Shown: positions 8,969 through 17,206 of the stretch, one piece after another | Numbering within the stretch: the first letter of the stretch is position 1 | Layout of the letters: each line of letters opens with the position of its first letter | Notes under the pieces: model-generated | The model's input: the letters and a program-made list of their open reading frames with translations, nothing else | What the model was told of the DNA's origin: nothing | The model's database searches: none | Program-made: the position numbers and the translations under genes | Source of the DNA: Bacillota bacterium | GTDB taxonomy: Bacteria > Bacillota > Clostridia > Oscillospirales > Acutalibacteraceae | Assembly (NCBI GenBank): GCA_023458755.1 | Contig: JAEWYE010000047.1 | Location: 1-64,000, forward strand | Length of the DNA stretch: 64,000 nt | Direction: 5' to 3'

Positions 8969-9385
8969 ATGGTAACTCTGATCATTGGTAAAAAAGGTTC
9001 TGGTAAAACAAAGAAACTCATTGAACGCGCAAACGAGGCAATAAATAACTCAAACGGGAATGTAGTGGTTATTGAAAAAGGCTTGAAATTAACCTATGAC
9101 ATTTCTCATCAGGCAAGATTAATTGATATTGATGCTTACGGCATTCAGGGCTTAGACGCATTCTTTGGGTTTGTAAGTGGTATTTGCGCAGGCAATTACG
9201 ATGTTACCGATATTTTTGTTGACTCCACCTTAAAGATTGTTGGACCGGACACGGAGGCTCTTGCAATTTTGGCTGAAAAGCTCAGCGCATTGGCCGCACT
9301 CGCAGATACTAAAATCACACTTTCTGTTTCTGCTGACGTAGAAGAACTGCCGAAGAGCATTGACGCAGTTTCTGTAAAAATCTAA
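8969..9385 (+). CDS. small P-loop protein of unknown function
   Basis: 138-residue protein with a clear Walker A motif GKKGSGKT at residues 7-14 and a following hydrophobic strand. A possible Walker B-like strand is IFVDS near residue 85. It lacks the extra domains of known small kinases. Similar short P-loop proteins occur widely in Clostridia with no assigned role; some are labelled as PilT-like, which the sequence does not support. The start at 8969 follows a strong AGGAGG. A terminator shared with the converging gatD-like gene follows. Function unknown; nucleotide binding is likely. Confidence 0.75.
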   Translation: MVTLIIGKKGSGKTKKLIERANEAINNSNGNVVVIEKGLKLTYDISHQARLIDIDAYGIQGLDAFFGFVSGICAGNYDVTDIFVDSTLKIVGPDTEALAILAEKLSALAALADTKITLSVSADVEELPKSIDAVSVKI

Positions 9386-9399
9386 CGGATTACCTATAC

Positions 9400-9436
9400 A
9401 AAAAAGCTGCCGGAGAATTTCTCTGGCAGCTTTTTT
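9400..9436. terminator. bidirectional rho-independent terminator
   Basis: The stem AAAAAAGCTGCCGGAG / CTCTGGCAGCTTTTTT (9400-9415 with 9421-9436) has T-runs on both strands. It serves the P-loop gene (+) and the murT-gatD-like unit (-). Confidence 0.9.
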
Positions 9437-9450
9437 CGTGTGTGATATAT

Positions 9451-10179
9451 TCACTTTTCCAAACGTTTTTGCAAAGCGGAAAGGGTCACCTGATAGGCGC
9501 TTTCCTCATAGGGGTAGGGGAGAGGCTTATACTCGAAATTCTCTATCGAAGAGCCGATTAATTTTACGATATATGTCGTAAAGTGCGGATTTTTTACTAG
9601 AATTGGACCAATTAAATGTGTGCCAAATACATTTTTATAGCGCCAACCCTCATTTTTGTCATTTGCAGAGTTTCCGAAGCCCATAACCACCTGAAACAGT
9701 GTTTGCGGCACATTCATAATTTCGCTGCATTTATTTATGAATCCTACCAAAGGGGTATCCAACGCATCAAATGTAGCAATTACATCACCGGTGTAACGTG
9801 TGTCGCTATGCTCAACGGTTGCAAAATCCGAAATTCCGGCGCCATCATAAACGGTGCCGTTTCCAGAGGTAATGCTTTTGCCGAGCATCTCGAAAGCATT
9901 TCCGGTAAATAATAAAACCGTGCCACTTTCCGCGGCTGCTTTGAGTTGTTCCTTATAGCGGCATAAATGAGAAAGTGCTATCTTCTGGTTGCGTTCTGTT
10001 CCGGAACCGGCATAAATAAAGGCGTACTGGGAAAAGTCGATATCGTCTCCCACACTTTTTCTCTCTATCGTAACTTCAAGTCCCTGTTCCCGCAGATGCC
10101 GCTCCAATACTCGAATATTACCGTTTTCGCCGTACAGATTCATTAAGTCATAATATAAATATAAGATTTTAACTTCCAT
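9451..10179 (-). CDS. GatD-like glutamine amidotransferase homologue lacking the catalytic Cys and His
   Basis: 242-residue class-I amidotransferase fold of the CobB/CobQ-like group, next to a MurT-like ligase. In Gram-positive bacteria the MurT-GatD complex amidates D-Glu of lipid II, with GatD supplying ammonia. Fold and neighbour fit GatD: an N-terminal LYGENGN motif, a nucleophile-elbow region at residues 91-100, and GPILVKNP near residue 191. However, the elbow reads FTGNAFEMLG where active GatD proteins have ICGGYQLLG, and GTHLIGP replaces GTYLHGP. Thus no Cys is at the elbow and the usual His position is Ile. It is probably inactive as a glutaminase, or uses another mechanism. The AAAGGACG site precedes the ATG. 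Confidence 0.8.
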   Translation of the reverse strand: MEVKILYLYYDLMNLYGENGNIRVLERHLREQGLEVTIERKSVGDDIDFSQYAFIYAGSGTERNQKIALSHLCRYKEQLKAAAESGTVLLFTGNAFEMLGKSITSGNGTVYDGAGISDFATVEHSDTRYTGDVIATFDALDTPLVGFINKCSEIMNVPQTLFQVVMGFGNSANDKNEGWRYKNVFGTHLIGPILVKNPHFTTYIVKLIGSSIENFEYKPLPYPYEESAYQVTLSALQKRLEK

Positions 10180-10220
10180 AATTAACGTCCTTTCTTCCTG
10201 TAAAACACAGTCGCCGGTTA

Positions 10221-11549
10221 TTAGGAATCCAGTTCCACTTTTGAAAGAAATTTACCCTTGTCAGAAAAACAAGTGATTACATAAATGTGACCGACGACTT
10301 CCTTCTCAACGTACTCAACGGTGTCTTCGATGCTGCTGATGACGGTTAGGCGTTCAGCAGGTATTCCGCAGTATTCAAAACGGGTTGCGAGGTCGTTGCA
10401 ATACTGGCCGGATAAGATGATCTTTTTTACGGTGTCACAATTCAGCAATTCAAAATCGATGTCCCACAGCCAGGAAACTTCACTGGTAAAGTATTTACGG
10501 CTTACCGCGTCTACCAGAACTACTACCGTACAATCCTCTTTATCACTTATAGCCACGCGAATGGACTGATCATACGAGATAGAGTTTTCATGCTTGGATG
10601 TTAGAAGCGTGCCTTTGTGGTCTCCTGTAGTAAAGGTGACAACCCTACCGTTCTTCAAGGAATAGTTGCTTACGGCGTCTACAATGGTACGGTTATCAAT
10701 ACCCAGCAGGCTTGCAACCGAATAGGCGGCAAGTGTGTTATATAAATGGTAGATGCTGGAAAATGCAAGTGAAATTTTGCTGTTGTTATTTATTACGATA
10801 TAGCCGTCTTCCAAATTTGCTTCGGTTACGGTAAACTGTGTATCATTCCGCTTAAGCTCACAGGCGGTACATTTATATTTACCGATATGGTTATAATGAT
10901 AATATTCATATTTCATTTTTGCTTTGCAGTACGGACAATAATTTCCGTCGTTGTATATGCTTGTATTTTCTGCGGTGGATTGGGGAAGCTTGTCCACTCC
11001 AAACCATACAACATCTTTATGCTCAAGTCCGAAACAGGAAACAAGAGGGTCGTCCGCGTTTAATATCAGTTTCGTTTCGTCATGAATACTTTCCTTAATA
11101 ATGTCATATACCCATTCCGGGTGCCCGTTTCTTGTTAACTGGTCACGGTAAAGGTTCGTAATGACATAGTGGGTAGGGGAGAAATACTGAAAGGTGTGTC
11201 TGGCGAAGCGCTCATCCGTTTCAATAAGCAATATATCGCTTTTTACTTTTCCGCCGAGTGTGCAGTCGTTTAATATAAAGGTGGTAACCCCTTCAATCTG
11301 GTTGGAACCTTCTTTATTATACGCAATTTTTTTGCCGCCCTCACGCAAAATATGCGCGATCAGTTCAACGGTTGAGGTTTTTCCGTTACTGCCGGTAACG
11401 GCTACGATATATTTAGGCATTTTGATTTTATTCAAAATCTGCGGGTCAAGTTTTAAGGCGATTTGTCCGGGTTTGCTGCTGCCTTTGCCAACCAGTTTTC
11501 CGACAAATCGTATCAGCTTGCAAAGCAGAATAATAAGTGAGGTTTTCAT
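10221..11549 (-). CDS. murT: MurT-like Mur ligase (lipid II isoglutaminyl synthase family)
   Basis: 442-residue Mur-ligase-family protein with C-terminal DUF1727. The ATP-binding loop GSNGKTST spans residues 53-60. A zinc-ribbon insertion with two CxxC pairs (CPYC and CTAC), typical of MurT, lies in the middle. The C-terminal domain has the SWLWDIDFELL region. In known MurT the residue before VSW is Asp and helps the GatD triad; here it is Glu (SEVSW). The usual KNP-G-N substrate loop reads SKHENSISYDQS. It is therefore a divergent clade, matching the diverged GatD partner 41 nt downstream. The ATG at 11549, with a GGAG site, is preferred over TTG at 11564. Confidence 0.8.
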   Translation of the reverse strand: MKTSLIILLCKLIRFVGKLVGKGSSKPGQIALKLDPQILNKIKMPKYIVAVTGSNGKTSTVELIAHILREGGKKIAYNKEGSNQIEGVTTFILNDCTLGGKVKSDILLIETDERFARHTFQYFSPTHYVITNLYRDQLTRNGHPEWVYDIIKESIHDETKLILNADDPLVSCFGLEHKDVVWFGVDKLPQSTAENTSIYNDGNYCPYCKAKMKYEYYHYNHIGKYKCTACELKRNDTQFTVTEANLEDGYIVINNNSKISLAFSSIYHLYNTLAAYSVASLLGIDNRTIVDAVSNYSLKNGRVVTFTTGDHKGTLLTSKHENSISYDQSIRVAISDKEDCTVVVLVDAVSRKYFTSEVSWLWDIDFELLNCDTVKKIILSGQYCNDLATRFEYCGIPAERLTVISSIEDTVEYVEKEVVGHIYVITCFSDKGKFLSKVELDS

Positions 11550-11829
11550 GTGAAACAGCTCCAATTCATAATTTGAACGAAAGTTCTATCAATAGTCCTT
11601 CAAATTATTATTATACCAATTATTACGAAATAGTGCAAATGTGATTTTAATTATATTGGGATGAAACATTACTAGAAGAGCAATGGGATTCTATTGTGGA
11701 AGAAAAATAAAATATATTGTATATAGAAAAGCGGTATGCTATAATCTAGCGGCAGATAAGTATAAAATTATTGGAATATAGCCCGTTTTCAAAGCGATTT
11801 GGTATTATTATTATATAGGAGATTGAATT

Positions 11830-12156
11830 GTGGGTGGAAAATTATTAAAGCGCATGTTAGGCGAAAACTTCACAGCTAATAGTAAAAAGTATGGAAAGAT
11901 AAACTTTGCAATTGTACTTTGCATGTTTGTTGTTTCGGCAATCATGCTTCTATTTTTACCCTCACAGCTCCCGATCTTACATAACGGTGCAACGGAATAT
12001 CCAGTTCCAAGCGTTTTAGGTGTATGGATTATTCCGGTTATTGCGTTAATTGTGAACCTTTCTTTTATTAAGCAAAATCGTCTATCTAAGATGAACAGTA
12101 TATTTTTCGGAATCGCGTTTGTTGCGATGACAGTATATTACATCACATTAATGTAA
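11830..12156 (+). CDS. small membrane protein, DUF1648-like
   Basis: 108-residue protein with three predicted transmembrane helices (about residues 25-45, 62-80 and 90-107). Between the first two is a segment LPSQLPILHNG...YPVPSVLG that resembles the DUF1648 signature of small SdpI-related membrane proteins. The start is a GTG at 11830 with AGGAGA 7 nt upstream. Function is unknown. The same reading frame stays open for 25 more codons past the TAA (see 12157-12234). It has no obvious operon partner. Confidence 0.65.
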   Translation: MGGKLLKRMLGENFTANSKKYGKINFAIVLCMFVVSAIMLLFLPSQLPILHNGATEYPVPSVLGVWIIPVIALIVNLSFIKQNRLSKMNSIFFGIAFVAMTVYYITLM

Positions 12157-12234
12157 GCGGTAAACGGTAAAGTTGTTGCGCTCAATCCCGATGAGAGCAT
12201 TGTTTTGGAAAAACCAGCAAAGGCACAGGAATAA
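12157..12234 (+). other. in-frame open stretch after the stop of the DUF1648-like gene
   Basis: The frame of the preceding gene continues 25 codons after its TAA and ends at TAA 12232-12234. The peptide looks protein-like (GKVVALNPDESIVLEKP in its middle). It may be a fossil of a longer gene or a remnant of another one. No start codon or ribosome binding site of its own is evident. Confidence 0.25.
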
Positions 12235-12309
12235 TAATCAGAGAATATTTATATACCAATACCATAGCAAGATTTTATATCTAAAAAGCTGCATATAATA
12301 ATATTATTA

Positions 12310-12338
12310 TTGACAAAACAGCATGGACACTATATAAT
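12310..12338 (+). promoter_or_regulatory. consensus sigma-A promoter for yceD-rpmF
   Basis: A perfect TTGACA (12310-12315), 17-nt spacer and perfect TATAAT (12333-12338). It is the strongest promoter match in the window, as expected for a ribosomal-protein operon. Confidence 0.9.
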
Positions 12339-12411
12339 TACAAATAGTGTTTCTCGTTTAAGAGATAATACTGTTTTTTGCTGTGTCATGGAACGGTACT
12401 GAGGTGTAATT

Positions 12412-12906
12412 ATGATATTGGATTTGAAAAAAATATTTTCGAATGACAATGAGTCACTTTCATTTGAGTACCAGTTAGATTTAACATCAACAGATATCAA
12501 CGGTTTTTATCCTTTTGTTTCTCCGCTCGCGGTAAAGGGCACGGTTCAAAATCATTCCGGATCCGCACAATTGGAAGCCAATGTTTCTTTTGACTTTTCG
12601 ATTCCATGTGATCGCTGCGCTACACAGATCAACACACATTATCAGTATACCTTTCACCATGTTTTGGTTTTGTCTCTTAACGACGAGGAAAATGATTTTT
12701 ATATCCAGGTGGAAAACTATCAATTGGATTTGGATGAACTTTTAAGGGCGGATGTCCTGTTGGAACTCCCAACCAAATATTTGTGTAAACCGGATTGTAA
12801 GGGGTTATGTCCTGTTTGCGGCAAGAATTTGAACGATGGGAAATGCGACTGCAATATGCATCAGGTTGATCCTCGTTTGGAGGTTCTTAAACAACTGATA
12901 GATTAG
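12412..12906 (+). CDS. YceD/DUF177 family protein
   Basis: 164-residue cytoplasmic protein of the YceD (DUF177) family, which is almost always encoded directly before rpmF and has been linked to 23S rRNA or ribosome assembly. A Cys pair occurs in PCDRC near residue 64. The C-terminal zinc-binding motif CKPDCKGLCPVCGKNL...CDC is well formed. The ATG at 12412 follows GAGGTG. It forms a two-gene operon with rpmF, 27 nt downstream. Confidence 0.88.
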   Translation: MILDLKKIFSNDNESLSFEYQLDLTSTDINGFYPFVSPLAVKGTVQNHSGSAQLEANVSFDFSIPCDRCATQINTHYQYTFHHVLVLSLNDEENDFYIQVENYQLDLDELLRADVLLELPTKYLCKPDCKGLCPVCGKNLNDGKCDCNMHQVDPRLEVLKQLID

Positions 12907-12933
12907 TTTCAGCTATATAAGGAGGTGCTGACG

Positions 12934-13116
12934 ATGGCGGTACCAAAGAGAAAAGTTTCAAGTGCAAGACAAAACAAAAGACGTTCAAATGTATGGAAAC
13001 TAACTGCTCCGGCTCTGGTGAAGTGCCCGAAATGCGGCGAATACACAACCCCTCACAGAGTTTGTGGCAATTGTGGTTACTACAATGGCAGGGAAGTTGT
13101 TAAAAAAGACGCATAA
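12934..13116 (+). CDS. rpmF: 50S ribosomal protein L32
   Basis: 60-residue ribosomal protein. It begins [13 protein letters not shown] as usual and carries the zinc-type CPKC...CGNC set, so it is the zinc-dependent (C+) form. The ATG at 12934 follows a strong AAGGAGGT; an upstream in-frame TTG is disregarded. Short length is normal. It is co-transcribed with yceD and followed by a strong terminator. Confidence 0.96.
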   Translation: MAVPKRKVSSARQNKRRSNVWKLTAPALVKCPKCGEYTTPHRVCGNCGYYNGREVVKKDA

Positions 13117-13136
13117 GCGTATACTTTCCGAAAGTG

Positions 13137-13167
13137 TAGAGAAGGAGAAATCCTTCTCTATTTTTTT
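13137..13167 (+). terminator. rho-independent terminator after rpmF
   Basis: The 10-bp stem TAGAGAAGGA / TCCTTCTCTA with a 4-nt loop is followed by seven T. Confidence 0.92.
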
Positions 13168-13250
13168 CGTTTCTTCTATGCAGAAGCATTTTCCAAATTT
13201 TGCGTACATTTGCACCAAGCCGTATTCTTCACGGCAGAACGGGAGTTCGT

Positions 13251-14567
13251 ATGTCTGTAAAAATTGAATCGGTTGAGTGTGACAGCCCGGCCCAAGAAGT
13301 GAATATTATGGCGGGCGAAAAACTTGTCTCGATTAATTCGCACGAGATTTATGATATTCTGGATTACCGTTTTCATGAAACAAGCTCCAGACTTTCCATT
13401 GTTTTAGAGGATGAAAGCGGCAGCCGCCGAACCGTAAAAATCCGCAAGGGGCAGTATGAGTCAATTGGACTGAATTTTGAAACCTATTTAATGGACAAGC
13501 AGCACAGCTGCCGAAATAAATGTATTTTTTGCTTTATAGATCAGCTTCCAAAAGGGATGCGCAGCAGCCTTTATTTTAAAGACGATGATTCCCGGCTCTC
13601 TTTCCTGTTTGGAAACTATATTACGCTCACGAATTTATCCGAACACGAAATTGAGCGCATTATTACTATGCACATCAGTCCAATCAATATTTCAGTGCAT
13701 ACCACCAATCCGGAACTCCGGTGCAAAATGATGGGAAACCGTTTTGCAGGCAATGCTCTTTCCATTATGAAAAGATTTGCGGAAGCAGAAATTAAAATTA
13801 ACTGTCAGTTGGTTCTTTGTCCCGGAATAAACGATGGGGAAGAACTGAAACGATCCCTTTCCGATTTGGAAGAGTTGGGTTCCTCCATACAGAGTATCGC
13901 TTTGGTTCCGGTTGGCTTAACGAAGTATCGGGAAGGTTTGTTTCAGCTTCAGCCATATACGCAAAAAACAGCCGGTGAAGTAATCGATATAGTAGACAGC
14001 TTTGGGGAACGTTTTTTTGAAAAGTTCGGCGACCGAATCGCCTATGCCAGTGATGAGTTTTATCTGAAAGCGAACCGCCCTATCCCTCCGGCAGAATTTT
14101 ACGGGGATTTCTCTCAATTGGAAAACGGTGTCGGACTCATGGCGAATCTAAAACAGGAGTTTTGCGACGCGCTTGAAGATTTTACACCGCCAAACGCGAA
14201 ACGGCATGTAACCATTGTAACCGGAACGGCGAATTATGCTTTTTTAAACAGTTTGCTTGACGAATTACGAATAAAATGCAATAATCTTACCTGTAATGTT
14301 GCAGCGATTGTGAATGACTTTTTTGGCGATACTATCAACGTGGCCGGTCTGGTGACCGGAAGCGATATTATTAAGCAGCTGACAGGAAGACAGTTGGGAG
14401 ATGCCCTAATTATTCCGACTGTTATGCTTCGCCATGAGGGTGACATTTTTCTTGATGATGTTTCACTAAATGATGTCAGCAAGACACTGAATATTAAAAT
14501 TATACCAGTGGCAAACGACGGCTACGAACTGTTGGATGCCATAGTGGGGAGTGATACAAATGGCTAA
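13251..14567 (+). CDS. DUF512 family protein with PDZ and radical-SAM-like cysteines
   Basis: 438-residue protein of the DUF512 family. The N-terminus (about residues 1-70) is PDZ-like. The radical-SAM-type motif CRNKCIFCF (CxxxCxxC) follows near residue 84, and a C-terminal DUF512 domain completes it. Members are probable radical SAM enzymes with unknown substrate, widely found beside der in Clostridia. The ATG at 13251 with GGGAG 5 nt upstream is chosen over TTG at 13200. It overlaps der by 8 nt, indicating translational coupling. Confidence 0.85.
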   Translation: MSVKIESVECDSPAQEVNIMAGEKLVSINSHEIYDILDYRFHETSSRLSIVLEDESGSRRTVKIRKGQYESIGLNFETYLMDKQHSCRNKCIFCFIDQLPKGMRSSLYFKDDDSRLSFLFGNYITLTNLSEHEIERIITMHISPINISVHTTNPELRCKMMGNRFAGNALSIMKRFAEAEIKINCQLVLCPGINDGEELKRSLSDLEELGSSIQSIALVPVGLTKYREGLFQLQPYTQKTAGEVIDIVDSFGERFFEKFGDRIAYASDEFYLKANRPIPPAEFYGDFSQLENGVGLMANLKQEFCDALEDFTPPNAKRHVTIVTGTANYAFLNSLLDELRIKCNNLTCNVAAIVNDFFGDTINVAGLVTGSDIIKQLTGRQLGDALIIPTVMLRHEGDIFLDDVSLNDVSKTLNIKIIPVANDGYELLDAIVGSDTNG

Positions 14568-15891
14568 ACCGGTAGTAGCGATTGTCGGCAGACCAAATGT
14601 CGGCAAATCTATGCTTTTTAATAAACTGATTGGCGAGCGCCTTTCGATTGTAGAAGACACGCCAGGTGTCACACGTGACCGTATTTACGGCGAGTGTGAA
14701 TGGACCAACCGTAAATTTACCATCGTGGATACCGGCGGTATAGAACCGGATACAAAGGATATTATCCTTTCACAAATGCGTCTGCAGGCTCAGCTTGCGA
14801 TTGACGCGGCAGACGTGATTGTCTTTGTAACAGATGTCCGCACCGGTGTGGTGGCAACGGATAATGATATAGCCGCAATGCTGCAAAAAAGCGGGCGGCC
14901 GATTATTTTGTGCGTCAACAAGTGCGATTCTGTCGGCAATCCGGCGGCAGAATTTTATGAGTTCTATAATTTAGGATTGGGTGAACCGGTTGCGGTTTCT
15001 GCCGTACATGGTCACGGAACCGGCGATTTGCTGGATTTGATTGTGGAAAAGCTGCCGCCTGAGGAAGAAGAAGAAACGGACAGTGAACTAATTAAAGTCG
15101 CGATTATCGGCAAACCGAATGTCGGGAAATCATCCTTGGTCAATCGCATTTCCGGTGAGGAAAGAAGTATCGTTTCCGACATTGCCGGAACAACCCGCGA
15201 CGCGATTGATACGACCGTTGAAAACAATTACGGGCGCTTTACACTTATTGATACCGCTGGTCTTCGCCGAAAAAGCAAAGTGGAGGATACCATTGAACGC
15301 TATAGTGTTCTGCGCGCGCAGATGGCAATTGAACGTGCGGACGTATGCGTGATTATGATTGACGCGGTTGTTGGTTTTACCGATCAGGATTCCAAAGTTG
15401 CCGGTCTGGCACACGAAGCTGGCAAAGGCTGCGTGATTGTGGTAAACAAATGGGATGCGGTAGAAAAAGATGATCATACCATGACGGAATATAAAAGAAC
15501 GCTGGACGACGCGTTTTCCTTTATGTCCTATGCTCCCATGGTGTTTATTTCCGCAAAAACAGGGCAGAGGATTGACCGTTTGTTTGAACTCATTAAGCAG
15601 GTCGCAAACATGAACGCCATGCGCATTCCGACCGGTGTGCTCAATGACGTTCTGGCGCAGGCCGTTGCCAGAGTACAGCCGCCGACCGATAAAGGCAGAA
15701 GACTGAAAATTTATTACATGACGCAGGCCACCACGAAGCCGCCAACCTTTGTTTTCTTTGTAAACTCCGCAAAGTTATTCCATTTTTCTTATCAACGCTA
15801 TCTTGAAAACAGAATACGGGAAACTTTTGGCTTAGATGGTACTCCAATCCGTTTTATCATCCGTGAACGCGGTGATCAGCAGGGGGATTAA
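14560..15891 (+). CDS. der: ribosome biogenesis GTPase Der (EngA)
   Basis: 443-residue essential GTPase needed for 50S assembly. It has two tandem G domains, with P-loops GRPNVGKSM near residue 10 and GKPNVGKSS near residue 185, G3 motifs DTGG and DTAG, and NKxD motifs NKCD and NKWD. A KH-like C-terminal domain follows. The first P-loop has Met where Thr is more common after GKS, a variant I believe recurs in Clostridia. The ATG at 14560 sits inside the end of the previous gene with GGGGA upstream. plsY follows directly. Confidence 0.97.
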   Translation: MAKPVVAIVGRPNVGKSMLFNKLIGERLSIVEDTPGVTRDRIYGECEWTNRKFTIVDTGGIEPDTKDIILSQMRLQAQLAIDAADVIVFVTDVRTGVVATDNDIAAMLQKSGRPIILCVNKCDSVGNPAAEFYEFYNLGLGEPVAVSAVHGHGTGDLLDLIVEKLPPEEEEETDSELIKVAIIGKPNVGKSSLVNRISGEERSIVSDIAGTTRDAIDTTVENNYGRFTLIDTAGLRRKSKVEDTIERYSVLRAQMAIERADVCVIMIDAVVGFTDQDSKVAGLAHEAGKGCVIVVNKWDAVEKDDHTMTEYKRTLDDAFSFMSYAPMVFISAKTGQRIDRLFELIKQVANMNAMRIPTGVLNDVLAQAVARVQPPTDKGRRLKIYYMTQATTKPPTFVFFVNSAKLFHFSYQRYLENRIRETFGLDGTPIRFIIRERGDQQGD

Positions 15892-16599
15892 TTGAATATG
15901 TTGGGTGAATTTCAAGACTTTCTTTTACCGGGTGCATTAATCGCTGTTATTTCTTATCTGCTCGGCAGCGTCAGTTTCTCCATTATCATTACAAAGATTT
16001 TCAGTCACGGTCTGGATGTACGAACCGTGGGCAGCGGCAATGCTGGAGCAACCAACGTTTACCGAGCGGCAGGCATGGTTCCTTCTGCGCTGACTTTCCT
16101 TTTTGACTTTGCCAAATGTGCGCTTTCGGTTGAACTCGGTAAGATTATCTTCCAGTATGTCTGCAGTCAAAACAGCGCGCCGGTTTGGATTGTGCGGTAC
16201 GGCGGTTATATTGCCGGGCTTGCCTGTTTAATCGGCCATATTTATCCGCTGTATTTTAAATTCAAAGGCGGAAAGGGCGTTGTTACCTGTGCCGCCATGA
16301 TGGTTCTGATTGACTGGCGCGTCTTTCTTATTAATTTTGCGATTTTCCTGATTGTTTTCTTCCTTTCCAGGATTATTTCGCTTTCTTCTATTGTTGGTGT
16401 CGGACTGTATCCGATTACAACATTTTTACTTACTTATTTCATGGACTACCGCGTAGGGACAATTTCAATGGTCGGCGTCATTACGGGAACCGTCATTACT
16501 TTCCTGATTGGCGCGGTTATCATTGCAAAGCATAAGCCGAACATACAAAGGCTATTGAATGGTACCGAAAAGAAAATTACCACTAAAAAAGATAATTGA
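15892..16599 (+). CDS. plsY: glycerol-3-phosphate acyltransferase PlsY
   Basis: 235-residue integral membrane enzyme that transfers acyl from acyl-phosphate to glycerol-3-phosphate, the first step of phospholipid synthesis. It has about five membrane helices and all signature loops: GSGNAGATNVYR, GHIYPLYFKFKGGKGV, and a C-terminal IAKHKPNIQRLL. Two starts are possible. The TTG at 15892 directly follows der and is 5 nt from AGGGGG; the ATG at 15898 is 11 nt from it. I prefer the TTG but am not certain. It is coupled to der and followed by a terminator. Confidence 0.95.
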   Translation: MNMLGEFQDFLLPGALIAVISYLLGSVSFSIIITKIFSHGLDVRTVGSGNAGATNVYRAAGMVPSALTFLFDFAKCALSVELGKIIFQYVCSQNSAPVWIVRYGGYIAGLACLIGHIYPLYFKFKGGKGVVTCAAMMVLIDWRVFLINFAIFLIVFFLSRIISLSSIVGVGLYPITTFLLTYFMDYRVGTISMVGVITGTVITFLIGAVIIAKHKPNIQRLLNGTEKKITTKKDN

Positions 16600-16619
16600 A
16601 TAAAAGAATAGATAAAAAT

Positions 16620-16665
16620 AAGGCAGACTGCACGCTTATTTAGCGGACAATCTGCCTTGCTTTTT
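16620..16665 (+). terminator. terminator after plsY
   Basis: The stem AAGGCAGA (16620-16627) / TCTGCCTT (16651-16658) is followed by GCTTTTT. Confidence 0.65.
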
Positions 16666-16690
16666 GCTTATATTTTAAATTTTGGTACAG

Positions 16691-16717
16691 AAAAAAGGAG
16701 TCCGATGGACTCCTTTA
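16691..16717 (-). terminator. rho-independent terminator after rpmB
   Basis: The stem AAAGGAGTCC / GGACTCCTTT (16695-16704 with 16708-16717) is read on the - strand and followed there by a T-run. Confidence 0.85.
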
Positions 16718-16736
16718 ACTCTGATTGTTATTCGCA

Positions 16737-16925
16737 TCAAACGGCGCGGGTAACCTTGCCGGAACGCAAGCAACGGGTGCAGGCGTAAATACGCTTAGGA
16801 GTACCGTTAACAACTGCTTTAACGCGTCTAATATTAGGCTTCCAGGTTCTATTCGCACGTCTATGTGAATGAGAAACCTTTATACCGAAAGCAATATCTT
16901 TGCCACAAACATCACACTTTGCCAT
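16737..16925 (-). CDS. rpmB: 50S ribosomal protein L28
   Basis: 62-residue ribosomal protein. It begins MAKCDVCGKD and contains SHRRANRTW and the C-terminal CTRCLRSGK, so it is the zinc-ribbon form (CxxC...CxxC). The ATG is preceded on the - strand by AAAGGAGGTG. It is a monocistronic unit with its own promoter and terminator. In Bacillus rpmB lies next to spoVM; here it is about 23 kb away from the spoVM-like gene. Confidence 0.96.
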   Translation of the reverse strand: MAKCDVCGKDIAFGIKVSHSHRRANRTWKPNIRRVKAVVNGTPKRIYACTRCLRSGKVTRAV

Positions 16926-16972
16926 GTGTCTGCACCTCCTTTAAGGGGCTATTAAATAGATACAACGTTAGT

Positions 16973-17001
16973 ATTTTAGCAGATATATCATGTAATTGCA
17001 A
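16973..17001 (-). promoter_or_regulatory. sigma-A promoter for rpmB
   Basis: On the - strand, TTGCAA (17001-16996), a 17-nt spacer and TAAAAT (16978-16973) lie about 48 nt before the start codon. Confidence 0.75.
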
Positions 17002-17147
17002 GTCTTTTTTGCATGTTTTTTGTTTAAACAGGAAATTTGTTGCAATAATCCTATCAGATTCTAGTGTAGGTTCGAATGTTCTTACTTTTTATAGCTGTAG
17101 AAAAATTCATTCTGTCCAGGGTAATATGGTATACCGGTTTTGCGGTC

Positions 17148-17176
17148 TTGTTTTTTTATTCATTTCGTATTATAAT
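17148..17176 (+). promoter_or_regulatory. promoter for the M50 protease-scp operon
   Basis: TTGTTT (17148-17153), a 17-nt spacer and a perfect TATAAT (17171-17176) lie 31 nt before the start codon. Confidence 0.6.
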
Positions 17177-17206
17177 TAACTGAATAAAAAGGGGAGTGTT
17201 TGTTTC

